In this document: positions 45,974 to 55,116 of the stretch, one piece after another
How the letters are laid out: every line of letters begins with the position of its first letter
Numbering within the stretch: position 1 is the first letter of the stretch
Assembly (NCBI GenBank): GCA_947364365.1
Contig: CANASP010000002.1
Span: forward strand, 1 to 64,000
Length of the DNA: 64,000 bases
Reading direction: 5' to 3'
DNA from: an uncultured Alistipes sp.
Lineage (GTDB): Bacteria; Bacteroidota; Bacteroidia; Bacteroidales; Rikenellaceae
Notes under the pieces: generated by a model
Seen by the model: only the letters and a program-made list of their open reading frames with translations
The model's database searches: none
Told to the model about the DNA's origin: nothing
Program-made: the position numbers and the translations under genes

Positions 45974-47470
45974 CTACTGAAGCTCCATCACCTCGTCGAT
46001 TCCCATCCCCTTGTAGGTCGCCGCCAGCTCGTCGCCGCGGTCGGAGATCACCAGCAGTTTGTCGCCCACGCGCAGCTCGGTCTTGCCCTGGGGAACGAAG
46101 TAGGAGCCGTCGCGGCAGATCATCATCACCAGCGTATTCTCGGGCAGCGCGATGGACTGCAGGGTGTTTCCCGCGACGATCATGCTCTCGTTGACCTCCA
46201 CCTCGGTCAGACCCGAGGTCATGTCGTCGTGCATGTCGACGCGGAAGGCCGCCTCGCGCTCGGGGAACGAAAGTCCCAGCAGGTTGGCCATCCCGCTGAC
46301 GGTCGTGCCCTGGATCAGCAGCGACAGGATCGTGCAGAGGAAGGCGACGTTGAAGAGCAGATCGGCGTGGTCGACACCCGCCATGAGCGGATAGGTGGCG
46401 AAGAGGATGGGCACGGCGCCGCGCAGCCCGACCCACGAGACGTAGAGCCGGGCCCGGGCGGTGAACCGGCGGAAGGGGGCCAGCGCCAGGAAGACCGCCG
46501 CCGGACGCGCCACGAAGATGAGGAACGTGCCCACGGCGGCGCTCAGGAGCAGCACGTCGCGGTGGAGCAGCTCGTCGCTGTTGACGAACAGTCCCAGCGT
46601 GAGGAACATCACGATCTGGACCAGCCACGTGAAGCCGTCGAAGAAGATCGTGAGCGTGCGTTTCTGCACCAGCTTGTGGTTGCCGACGACCAGCCCCGAA
46701 ATGTAGACGGCCAGGTAGCCGTTGCCGCGCAGAAGGTCGGTGAACGCGAACGAGAAGAAGATGAAGGCGAGCAGCAGCACCGAGTAGAGCGAGTGGTTGT
46801 CGAGCGCGATGCGGTTGATCGTCCACACCCCGAGGCGGCCGATGAGGTAACCCGAAAGCGCGCCGACAAGCATCTGCACCAGGAAGAAGAGCAGGCCCGA
46901 ACCGAGCCCCATGCCGCCCGCGCCGGGCGTGGCGATGCCGATCAGCAGGACGGTCATCATGTAGGCCACCGGGTCGTTGGAGCCGCTTTCGAGCTCGAGC
47001 AGCGGCCGCAGGTTCTGCCTCAGGCCGGTCTTCTTGCTGCGCAGGATCGAGAAGACCGACGCCGAGTCGGTCGAGGCCATCGTCGAGGCGAGCAGCAGCG
47101 CCAGCACGAAGGGCAGGTCGATGCCCAGGAGCGGGCAGACGGCCCAGATGAAGGTGGCCAGAATCAGCGCCGTGAGCGCCACGCCGACGGTCGCCAGCAC
47201 GGCCCCGGGGGCGATGATGGGGCGCACCTCCGAGAACTTGGTGTCCATGCCGCCCGTGAAGAGGATGATGCAGAGGGCGACCATGCCGATGAACTGGGTC
47301 ATGTCGACCGACCGGTAGGAGATGAAATCGAGGCCGAAGAGCATGCCGACGCCCAGGAAGAGCAGCAGCGCAGGCGTACCGAAACGGTAGGCCACCTTAC
47401 CGGCCACGACCGCCACGAAGAGCAGCAGCGCACCGACCAACATCACGTTTTCACCAGTAAAATCGATCAT
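45974..47470 (-). CDS. CPA1-type K+/H+ (or Na+/H+) antiporter with TrkA-C domain
   Basis: 498 residues: about twelve membrane helices (1-390) with the CPA signature SNDPVAYMMTVLL (the ND ion-binding pair) and TDSASVFSILRS, followed by a cytosolic RCK/TrkA-C domain (about 405-490; VNESMIVAGNTLQSIALPEN). This corresponds to NhaP2/CvrA-type potassium/proton antiporters of the inner membrane. A small membrane protein gene lies upstream in the same orientation. Confidence 0.93.
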   Translation of the reverse strand: MIDFTGENVMLVGALLLFVAVVAGKVAYRFGTPALLLFLGVGMLFGLDFISYRSVDMTQFIGMVALCIILFTGGMDTKFSEVRPIIAPGAVLATVGVALTALILATFIWAVCPLLGIDLPFVLALLLASTMASTDSASVFSILRSKKTGLRQNLRPLLELESGSNDPVAYMMTVLLIGIATPGAGGMGLGSGLLFFLVQMLVGALSGYLIGRLGVWTINRIALDNHSLYSVLLLAFIFFSFAFTDLLRGNGYLAVYISGLVVGNHKLVQKRTLTIFFDGFTWLVQIVMFLTLGLFVNSDELLHRDVLLLSAAVGTFLIFVARPAAVFLALAPFRRFTARARLYVSWVGLRGAVPILFATYPLMAGVDHADLLFNVAFLCTILSLLIQGTTVSGMANLLGLSFPEREAAFRVDMHDDMTSGLTEVEVNESMIVAGNTLQSIALPENTLVMMICRDGSYFVPQGKTELRVGDKLLVISDRGDELAATYKGMGIDEVMELQ

Positions 47471-47514
47471 AATCGTTCTCTTTTTTCAACAAACGGCAGC
47501 CTGTCGGCAGCGGG

Positions 47515-48015
47515 TTATGCCCCCACGACGCGCAGTTCGGTCACGGGACGGTATTCCAGGTCGGCGTACTCGAAGGCCTGCATCGCCGCGAAACGGTTGT
47601 CGGGCGTATGGTAGAGCGCCACGGCCAGCGCCGGGACCTGGGAGCGCGGCAAGGCCAGCAGCCGGACGACATCGCCGCAGGCGATGCACTCCCGGACCAT
47701 CGTGCGCGCATCGCGCGAGAAGCGGAGCTCCTCGCAACGCAGGTAGCACTGCCCGCGGCTGTGGTAGGGCGACCCGTCGCCGCCCGCGAGCCGCATGGCG
47801 ACCAGCACGATGCCCGCGACGGCCGCCGCACCGCCCGTGAAGACCAGCGCCGAGCGCAGATCGACCGAGAGGGCCGCACCGTAGAGGTTGTTCAACACGA
47901 TCATCGCGGCACCTGCCAGCAGGACGGCGACGGGGATGGCGAGGGGCTTGCGGCGCTTGACCACGACGGCCCCGGGCAAGGCGTAGAGCGCCTCGCAGAT
48001 TTTCGTTTTGTTCAT
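47515..48015 (-). CDS. Hypothetical membrane protein
   Basis: 166 residues with two adjacent membrane helices (about 26-70) and a cytosolic C-terminal part with three close cysteines (GQCYLRCEELRF, ECIACGDV). I recognise no family. It is 44 bp upstream of the antiporter and might be co-transcribed. The paired helices and soluble tail suggest a small inner-membrane protein. Confidence 0.65.
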   Translation of the reverse strand: MNKTKICEALYALPGAVVVKRRKPLAIPVAVLLAGAAMIVLNNLYGAALSVDLRSALVFTGGAAAVAGIVLVAMRLAGGDGSPYHSRGQCYLRCEELRFSRDARTMVRECIACGDVVRLLALPRSQVPALAVALYHTPDNRFAAMQAFEYADLEYRPVTELRVVGA

Positions 48016-48123
48016 GATTCCTGAATGGTTGCTTGTTGGACTTTCGGGTCGGTGTCGGCCGCCATGGCCGACGCCTCGGGCCCTTTCGGGCTGTCGTGCC
48101 CGCCGGAACGGGCGACCGCCCCG

Positions 48124-48504
48124 TCAGATAAGCAGCCGCCGGAGCCGGACGGAGAGGTCGGCGCCCGACGGCGGTCGGGAATCGGAGACACTACGGTATG
48201 CGGCGGCCCGGCCGACGCCTCGGGCATGGGTCGGGAAGCGGAAATGCGGAAGGAGGAAAAGCGCGCGGGAGGCGCACGAGAGCCCCTGCGACGGCAAGAG
48301 CTCGCCGGCGGGACGGGGCAATGCCAGATCGGAGTTGCCCGCCCGCTCGCAGAGCCACTCGGCGGCCGACGGATCGACCAGGGCGGCGCACCGTCCCGGT
48401 ACCGGCGCGGCAGGAGCCGTCGCACGGGAGCCGGCGGCATGCAGCGCCGCGCACAGCAGCACGCAGCAGGCAGCGAAAAGCAGGATATGGATGCGGCGCA
48501 ACAT
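48124..48504 (-). CDS. Small secreted hypothetical protein
   Basis: 126 residues from the ATG at 48504, which begins a clear signal peptide (MLRRIHILLFAACCVLLCAA). The mature part has GNSDLALPRPAGELLPSQG and a basic, Arg-rich end (SVRLRRLLI). A TACCTTTG box on the minus strand (48598-48591) supports transcription. It resembles short exported proteins often seen in Bacteroidota but I cannot name a family. An in-frame ATG at 48582 would bury the signal peptide. Confidence 0.55.
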   Translation of the reverse strand: MLRRIHILLFAACCVLLCAALHAAGSRATAPAAPVPGRCAALVDPSAAEWLCERAGNSDLALPRPAGELLPSQGLSCASRALFLLPHFRFPTHARGVGRAAAYRSVSDSRPPSGADLSVRLRRLLI

Positions 48505-48590
48505 CGTCGGTCGGTTATCGTCGGGTTTTAATCGGTCGCGCGAACGGCAGCGTGCCGCAGCGCACCGGGATAGATCAGGCATGACGAAGC

Positions 48591-48598
48591 CAAAGGTA
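48591..48598 (-). promoter_or_regulatory. -7 box for the small secreted protein
   Basis: TACCTTTG on the minus strand, an exact match to TAnnTTTG, about 87 bp before the chosen start. Confidence 0.45.
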
Positions 48599-48640
48599 GA
48601 AAAAATCGTGCAAAAAACCGCCGGCGACGGACGAAAAAAG

Positions 48641-49675
48641 CTATTCGGACGAAATCGTACAGGAAAAGAGCGCTGCGAAGGCCTCGACGGGCATGGGGCG
48701 GACGGTGCAGTCGCCGATGCCCGCCGGCAGGACGATGTGGAGCAGATCGCCCTCGCGCTTCTTGTCGCGGGCGACCTCGCGGAGGAGCTGCCCGACGGCC
48801 ACCGGGGGCCGCAAATCGAAGCCCATGCGGCCGAGCAGGGCGGCGATGCGCGCACGGTCGGCCGCCGAGAGCAGCCCCATTCGCTCGGCGGCCCCGGCGA
48901 TGAGGTCGGTGCCCACGGCGACGGCCTCGCCGTGGTTCATCGCCGACGAGCACTTCTCGATGGCGTGGGCCAGCGTGTGGCCCAGGTTGAGCTTACGCCG
49001 CTCGCCCGTCTCGCGCTCGTCGCGCCCCACGATGTCGACCTTGACGCGCACGGCCGCCGAGACGGCGTCGGCCAGCAGGTCCCGATCACGGGTCAGCGTC
49101 TCGAAATCGACCGCTTCGAGCCGGGCGAAAAGGTCGGCGTCGGCGATGATCGCCGCCTTGATCAGCTCGGCCAGTCCGGCACGCAGCTCGCGCGGCGGGA
49201 GCGTGGCGAGGAGCCCGGGATCGCACAGCACGAACTCGGGCTGGGAGAACGTGCCGATCATATTCTTGTAGCCGTCGAGGTTGACGCCGTTCTTGCCCCC
49301 GACGGCGGCATCGACCTGCCCGAGCAACGTCGTGGAGAGGAAGCCGAAGCGCAGGCCGCGCATGTAGGTCGAAGCGACGAAGCCCGCCGTGTCGGTGGTC
49401 ACGCCGCCGCCGGCGACGAGCAGAAAGGTCTGCCTATCGACGCCCCTGTCGAGCAGCCGGCGGCAGAGCGCCTCGGCCGAGGCGACGGTCTTGGTCGACT
49501 CGTCCAGCGAGACTTCGAGGGTCTCGTAGGGGGCCAGCAGCGCCCCGTGGGCGCGCAGGAAGGCGGCGTCGGCCACCGCCACCGTGCGCCCCTCGGGCAG
49601 CAGGCCCGCGAGCAGTTCGGAAGCCGCACCGATATAGATACGGCTGCGGTCGTGGAGGTCGAATGCGGATTTCAC
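48641..49675 (-). CDS. aroB: 3-dehydroquinate synthase
   Basis: 344 residues. NAD-binding motif VAGGGVTTDTAGFVAS, LGQVDAAVGGKNGVNLDGYK, ELIKAAIIAD and the metal-binding NLGHTLAHAIE identify AroB, which converts DAHP to 3-dehydroquinate in the shikimate pathway. The start is a GTG at 49675: a -7 box (TAATTTTG, 49709-49702) lies between it and the next upstream in-frame ATG, so longer forms would start before the transcript. It is divergent from typA. Confidence 0.94.
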   Translation of the reverse strand: MKSAFDLHDRSRIYIGAASELLAGLLPEGRTVAVADAAFLRAHGALLAPYETLEVSLDESTKTVASAEALCRRLLDRGVDRQTFLLVAGGGVTTDTAGFVASTYMRGLRFGFLSTTLLGQVDAAVGGKNGVNLDGYKNMIGTFSQPEFVLCDPGLLATLPPRELRAGLAELIKAAIIADADLFARLEAVDFETLTRDRDLLADAVSAAVRVKVDIVGRDERETGERRKLNLGHTLAHAIEKCSSAMNHGEAVAVGTDLIAGAAERMGLLSAADRARIAALLGRMGFDLRPPVAVGQLLREVARDKKREGDLLHIVLPAGIGDCTVRPMPVEAFAALFSCTISSE

Positions 49676-49701
49676 GTTTCTTAAACTATTTAAGAAGTAA
49701 G

Positions 49702-49740
49702 CAAAATTAGTACAATTTAGCGAGAATTTGCGTACCTTTG
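49702..49740. promoter_or_regulatory. Divergent promoters of aroB and typA
   Basis: Minus strand TAATTTTG (49709-49702) for aroB; plus strand TACCTTTG (49733-49740) for typA, 21 nt before its ATG. Confidence 0.65.
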
Positions 49741-49760
49741 CAGGCATAAAACCATTCTTT

Positions 49761-51563
<1,803 letters not shown>

Positions 51564-51575
51564 ATCACGCGAACG

Positions 51576-51890
51576 ATGACCCACTTCACCCTGTCGCTCG
51601 CCGTCGGCGCGGTCGCCGGCGCGCTGGTCGCCATCCCGATGATCGCCCAGCGGGCCACGCTGCGCCACGCCTTCGCGGCCTTCTGCGCCTACCTGTTCGC
51701 CGGCGTCGTGGTCTTCTACTCGGATCTGCCCTACCTGCCCTGGTGGGCCGACGGCATGGGCGTGGCGCTGATGATCGCCCTGCCCATGGGAATCGTGGGG
51801 TCGGGCAAGGAGAACCGGCCGCTGCCGATGGTGCTCAACGCCGTGTTGATCGGATTTCTGATCAGCGTGGCCGAGCGTTATCTGGGATAG
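51576..51890 (+). CDS. Small membrane protein, function unknown
   Basis: 104 residues with three hydrophobic helices (about 4-24, 33-50, 60-76) plus a hydrophobic C-terminal segment (PMVLNAVLIGFLISVAERYL). It starts 12 bp after typA, so co-transcription is likely. Its last 29 bp overlap the 3' end of the convergent YbaN-family gene. No family recognised. Confidence 0.65.
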   Translation: MTHFTLSLAVGAVAGALVAIPMIAQRATLRHAFAAFCAYLFAGVVVFYSDLPYLPWWADGMGVALMIALPMGIVGSGKENRPLPMVLNAVLIGFLISVAERYLG

Positions 51891-52344
51891 CGCGGACCGG
51901 GCGCAGCGTGCGGGACAGAGCGTAAGCCGACGCCCCCGGTACGGAGTGAACGGATCGCCCCTGCGGGCGGTCCGTTTTTTCGTGGCCGGCACGGCCGAGG
52001 CGGAGGATGCAGCCCGTGGCGACGAGCCCCGCGCCGGCGACGGCCGCCTGCGCCCAAGGCCAGGGCCGCAGCAGGCCGAAGATGCAGAGCGAGAGGGAGA
52101 ACCACACCGAGCAGACCATCAGCAGCCGCAGGCGCAGCGGCAGCGTGCGCCGCTCGTGGTAGCGGCGCAGGATGTCGCCCAGGCGGGGGATGCGCAACAG
52201 CCGGTCGTGGAGCCGCGGCGACGAGCGCATCCACAGCGCCCCGGCGAGCAACACCAGCGGCGTGGTGGGAACAATCGGGAGGAAGATGCCCGCCACGCCG
52301 ACTCCCAGAGCCAGCCACCCCAATGCGACATAGAGCAGTTTCAT
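51862..52344 (-). CDS. YbaN-family (DUF454) inner-membrane protein
   Basis: 160 residues. The DUF454 core (about 1-115) has GVAGIFLPIVPTTPLVLLAG, RLLRIPRLGDILRRYHER and two C-terminal helices. Residues after about 120 are polar and unlike the family; they are encoded across a terminator of the opposite strand (51949-51980), so the gene may have lost its original stop codon. Function of the family is unknown. Confidence 0.82.
   Translation of the reverse strand: MKLLYVALGWLALGVGVAGIFLPIVPTTPLVLLAGALWMRSSPRLHDRLLRIPRLGDILRRYHERRTLPLRLRLLMVCSVWFSLSLCIFGLLRPWPWAQAAVAGAGLVATGCILRLGRAGHEKTDRPQGRSVHSVPGASAYALSRTLRPVRAIPDNARPR
51949..51980 (+). terminator. Rho-independent terminator of the typA transcript, inside the convergent gene
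   Basis: Stem aacggatcgccc / gggcggtccgtt (one G-U pair) with loop ctgc and six T. Confidence 0.8.
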
Positions 52345-52376
52345 GCCCGCACGAGGGACAAATTCGGTGCCGGAGA

Positions 52377-52406
52377 TTGTTTATGCGCCGATTTTGCTTA
52401 CCTTTG
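52377..52406 (+). promoter_or_regulatory. Promoter of rpiB
   Basis: TTG (52377-52379) and TACCTTTG (52399-52406), spacing 19; ATG 28 nt after the -7 box. Confidence 0.7.
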
Positions 52407-52433
52407 CATTCGGACAAACAACCACCCACCACC

Positions 52434-52874
52434 ATGGAAAAGATAGGCATCGCCTGCGACCACGCGGGCTACGAAATGAAGGAATTTCTGGTCGGCTACC
52501 TCGCCTCCAAAGGGCTGGAGGTGCTCGACTTCGGCACCCACTCGCCCGAGAGCGTCGACTACCCCGACTACGCCCACCAGCTTGGCGAGGCGATCGACCG
52601 GGGCGAACTCGTGCGCGGCATCGGACTCTGCGGCTCGGGCGAAGGGATGGCCATCACGCTCAACAAGCACCGGAAGGTGCGCGCCGGGCTCGCCTGGACC
52701 GACGAGATCGCCGCGCTCACGCGCCAGCACAACGACGCCAACGTGCTGGTGCTCCCGGCACGCTTCATCGAGAACGACGAGGCGGTGCGGATCGTCGACA
52801 CCTTCCTCGACACGGCTTTCGAGGGCGGACGCCACGAGAACCGCGTGAAGAAGATCGCTCCGGGCGACTGCTGA
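52434..52874 (+). CDS. rpiB: Ribose-5-phosphate isomerase B
   Basis: 146 residues of the RpiB/LacAB family: ACDHAGYEMKEFLVGYLASK at the N-terminus (Asp9, His10), GTHSPESVDYPDYA and GLCGSGEGMAITLNK with catalytic Cys66. It interconverts ribose-5-phosphate and ribulose-5-phosphate in the pentose-phosphate pathway. The ATG at 52434 begins the conserved fold. Monocistronic with its own promoter. Confidence 0.95.
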   Translation: MEKIGIACDHAGYEMKEFLVGYLASKGLEVLDFGTHSPESVDYPDYAHQLGEAIDRGELVRGIGLCGSGEGMAITLNKHRKVRAGLAWTDEIAALTRQHNDANVLVLPARFIENDEAVRIVDTFLDTAFEGGRHENRVKKIAPGDC

Positions 52875-52974
52875 TCCGCGGCGGGCGGAGCGAGAGAAAA
52901 GGCGACCGCAAGGACGGGCAGGCCCTTGCCGGCACGCAGCCAGTCAAGGACGCATGCGATCGTCGCACGCTTCG

Positions 52975-53110
52975 GGAGGCCCCGAAGCGCAGCGGTCTTC
53001 ACCGACGCACTTCGGGCCACAGCCTGCGAAGGGAGCACGAGCGACGAGCGAGTTGCGGGCCTTCGCCGCCGGAGGCTGCGGCCCGCACGGCTCGGAGAGC
53101 CGCAATCCCG
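52975..53110. repeat. Beta-type GC-rich repeat downstream of rpiB
   Basis: 53017-53105 matches the beta elements at 334-412 and 32718-32810 (cagcctgcgaagg, gttgcgggccttcgccgcc, ggctgcggcccgc). The rest of 52875-53205 shows nothing I can name. Confidence 0.75.
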
Positions 53111-53205
53111 CGAAACAGGATCATTCCGGTCGACCGATCCGAAGCGTGCGGGAAAATGCACGGGACCGGGCTGGGACCGCCTCCGAAAAAGGAGACGGCC
53201 GCCGG

Positions 53206-54033
53206 TCATAACGCGAAGACGAAGGGCGAGAGGGCGCGCAGCTCCTCGCCCTTTTTCGTGCCGTCGGCCGTGCGCAGGTCGAACAGCCCGAAGACCGCCG
53301 AGCCCGAGCCCGACATGGCGGCATAGAGCGCCCCGGCGGCGAGCAGCCGCTCCTTGGCGGCGCGGATCGCAGGGTGGGCGGCGAAGACGTGGGGCTCGAA
53401 GTCGTTGGTGACCGCGCCCTGCCACGCGGCCACGGGAAGGCGCAGCCGCTCGGCGAGCGGCACGGCCGGGACGCGGGGATGCACGCCGGCGTAGGCCTCG
53501 CGCGTGGAGACCCCCTCGTCGGGCTTCACGATCACGAGCGTGAGCCCCGCGAGGTCGAGCGCGAAGGGGGTCATCCGCTCGCCGCGCCCCGTGCAGAGCT
53601 GCGGGGTGTTGCGGACGAAGAAGGCCGTGTCGCTGCCCAGCTCGGCGGCGCAGGCGATCAGTTCCGTTTCGGGAAGGCGCAGGTCGAAAAGGCGGTCGAG
53701 CGCCAGCAAAACCGCCGTGGCGTCGGACGAGCCGCCGCCCAGCCCAGCGCCGAACGGGACGCACTTGTCGAGCGCGATCCCGACGCCGTCGACCCCGTAG
53801 CGGTCGCGCATCAGACGGAAGGCACGCAGGCAGAGGTTGTCCTCGGCGGGGCAGTCGACCGCGAGCCCCTCGCAGCGGAACGTCGCCCCGGGTGCCGCCG
53901 TGCGCACGACCTCGACGCGGTCGTAGAGCCCCTCGACGGGGATCATCACCGTCTCCAGGTCGTGGAAACCGTCGGCGCGGCGGCGCAGCACGTCGAGGCC
54001 GAGGTTGATCTTGCAGTTGGCATGGAGTATCAT
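53206..54033 (-). CDS. ispE: 4-diphosphocytidyl-2-C-methyl-D-erythritol kinase
   Basis: 275 residues of the GHMP kinase family: HANCKINLGLDVLRRRADGF at the N-terminus, the ATP loop PFGAGLGGGSSDA and AMSGSGSAVFGLF near the end. IspE phosphorylates CDP-methylerythritol in the MEP isoprenoid pathway. The ATG at 54033 was chosen because the -7 box TATCTTTG (54046-54039) ends only 5 nt upstream, which rules out longer forms and predicts a leaderless mRNA. Divergent from the GSCFA gene. Confidence 0.95.
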   Translation of the reverse strand: MILHANCKINLGLDVLRRRADGFHDLETVMIPVEGLYDRVEVVRTAAPGATFRCEGLAVDCPAEDNLCLRAFRLMRDRYGVDGVGIALDKCVPFGAGLGGGSSDATAVLLALDRLFDLRLPETELIACAAELGSDTAFFVRNTPQLCTGRGERMTPFALDLAGLTLVIVKPDEGVSTREAYAGVHPRVPAVPLAERLRLPVAAWQGAVTNDFEPHVFAAHPAIRAAKERLLAAGALYAAMSGSGSAVFGLFDLRTADGTKKGEELRALSPFVFAL

Positions 54034-54038
54034 GGGAA

Positions 54039-54117
54039 CAAAGATACGACGGAAAAGCGAAAGAGGACCGATTTTCCCTCCCCGATTTTTCATTGTTGAA
54101 TCTTGGGCTTATCTTTG
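54039..54117. promoter_or_regulatory. Divergent leaderless-type promoters (ispE / GSCFA)
   Basis: Minus strand TATCTTTG (54046-54039) lies 5 nt from the ispE ATG; plus strand TATCTTTG (54110-54117) lies 4 nt from the GSCFA ATG. Both would place the transcription start at or next to the A of ATG. Confidence 0.6.
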
Positions 54118-54121
54118 GGGC

Positions 54122-55087
54122 ATGAAGTTCCGCACGGAGATAACGCTCGGGGAATACCCCGCCAAGATCGGCTACGAAAACCGGGTGCTGGCGCTTGGGT
54201 CGTGCTTCGCCGACGAGATGGCCCGCCGTCTGGCCGCGGCGAAACTGCCCGTGGAGGCCAACCCCACGGGGGTGTTGTTCAACCCGCTGTCGATCGCCCT
54301 CGCCGTGGAGCAGTTCGCCGCTCCGCAGCCCGTGCATCGCGGGGAGCTGCACCGCGACGACGACCGCTGGTTCCACTACGACTTCCACGGCGACTTCGCG
54401 GCCCCGACGGCCGACGAGGCGCTCGGCAGGATGAACGCCGCGCGGCAGCGGGGCGCCGAGGCGCTGCGCCGCGCCGACCGCGTGCTGCTGACGCTCGGCA
54501 CGGCGTGGGTCTACCAGCGCGAGGGGCGCGCGGTGGCCAACTGCCACCGGCAGCCCGCCCGCGAATTCGTGCGCCGCAGGATGGGGGTCGGCGAGGTCGT
54601 CGAGACGCTGGAACGGCTCGTCGCCGGACCGCTCGCCGGACGCGAGATCATCCTCACGGTGAGCCCCGTGAGGCACCTGGGCGACGGGCTGGAGGGCAAC
54701 GCCGCGAGCAAGGCCACGCTGCGCCTGGCGGCCGAGGAGCTCACGGCGCGCTGCGCCTCGGTCCGCTACTTCCCCGCCTACGAGATCCTTCTCGACGACC
54801 TGCGCGACTACCGTTTCTATGCCGATGACATGGTCCACCCGGCGCCGCGCGCCGTGGAATACATATGGGAGCGCTTCGCCGGGGCGCTGCTGACCGACCG
54901 GGCCCGGGCGCTGCTGCCGGAGGTCGAGGCGATCGCGGCGGCGGCCGCCCACCGCCCGCGCGATGCGCGCAGCGAGGCACACCGCGCCTTCTGCCGCCGG
55001 CAGATCGAGCGCATCGCCGCGCTGCCCGAAGTAGATTTCAGCACCGAGGCTGCTTATTTCCGGCAATGTCTCGAAATAAATTCGTAA
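54122..55087 (+). CDS. GSCFA-domain protein
   Basis: 321 residues. The name-giving motif GSCFADEM is at about residues 27-34, and the N-terminus (FRTEITLGEYPAKIGYENRV), NPTGVLFNPLSIA and TLGTAWVYQ are typical of the family, which adopts an SGNH/GDSL-like hydrolase fold (Ser in GSCF; DDMVHPAPRAVEYIW near the end carrying Asp/His). The substrate is unknown. A phosphatase-like gene follows 29 bp later. Confidence 0.9.
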   Translation: MKFRTEITLGEYPAKIGYENRVLALGSCFADEMARRLAAAKLPVEANPTGVLFNPLSIALAVEQFAAPQPVHRGELHRDDDRWFHYDFHGDFAAPTADEALGRMNAARQRGAEALRRADRVLLTLGTAWVYQREGRAVANCHRQPAREFVRRRMGVGEVVETLERLVAGPLAGREIILTVSPVRHLGDGLEGNAASKATLRLAAEELTARCASVRYFPAYEILLDDLRDYRFYADDMVHPAPRAVEYIWERFAGALLTDRARALLPEVEAIAAAAAHRPRDARSEAHRAFCRRQIERIAALPEVDFSTEAAYFRQCLEINS

Positions 55088-55092
55088 ATTTG
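55085..55092 (+). promoter_or_regulatory. Possible -7 box before the phosphatase-like gene
   Basis: TAAATTTG overlaps the GSCFA stop codon and lies 24 nt before the next ATG. Confidence 0.4.
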
Positions 55093-55116
55093 CGGTCGAT
55101 CCATTCCAGAGAGCCC

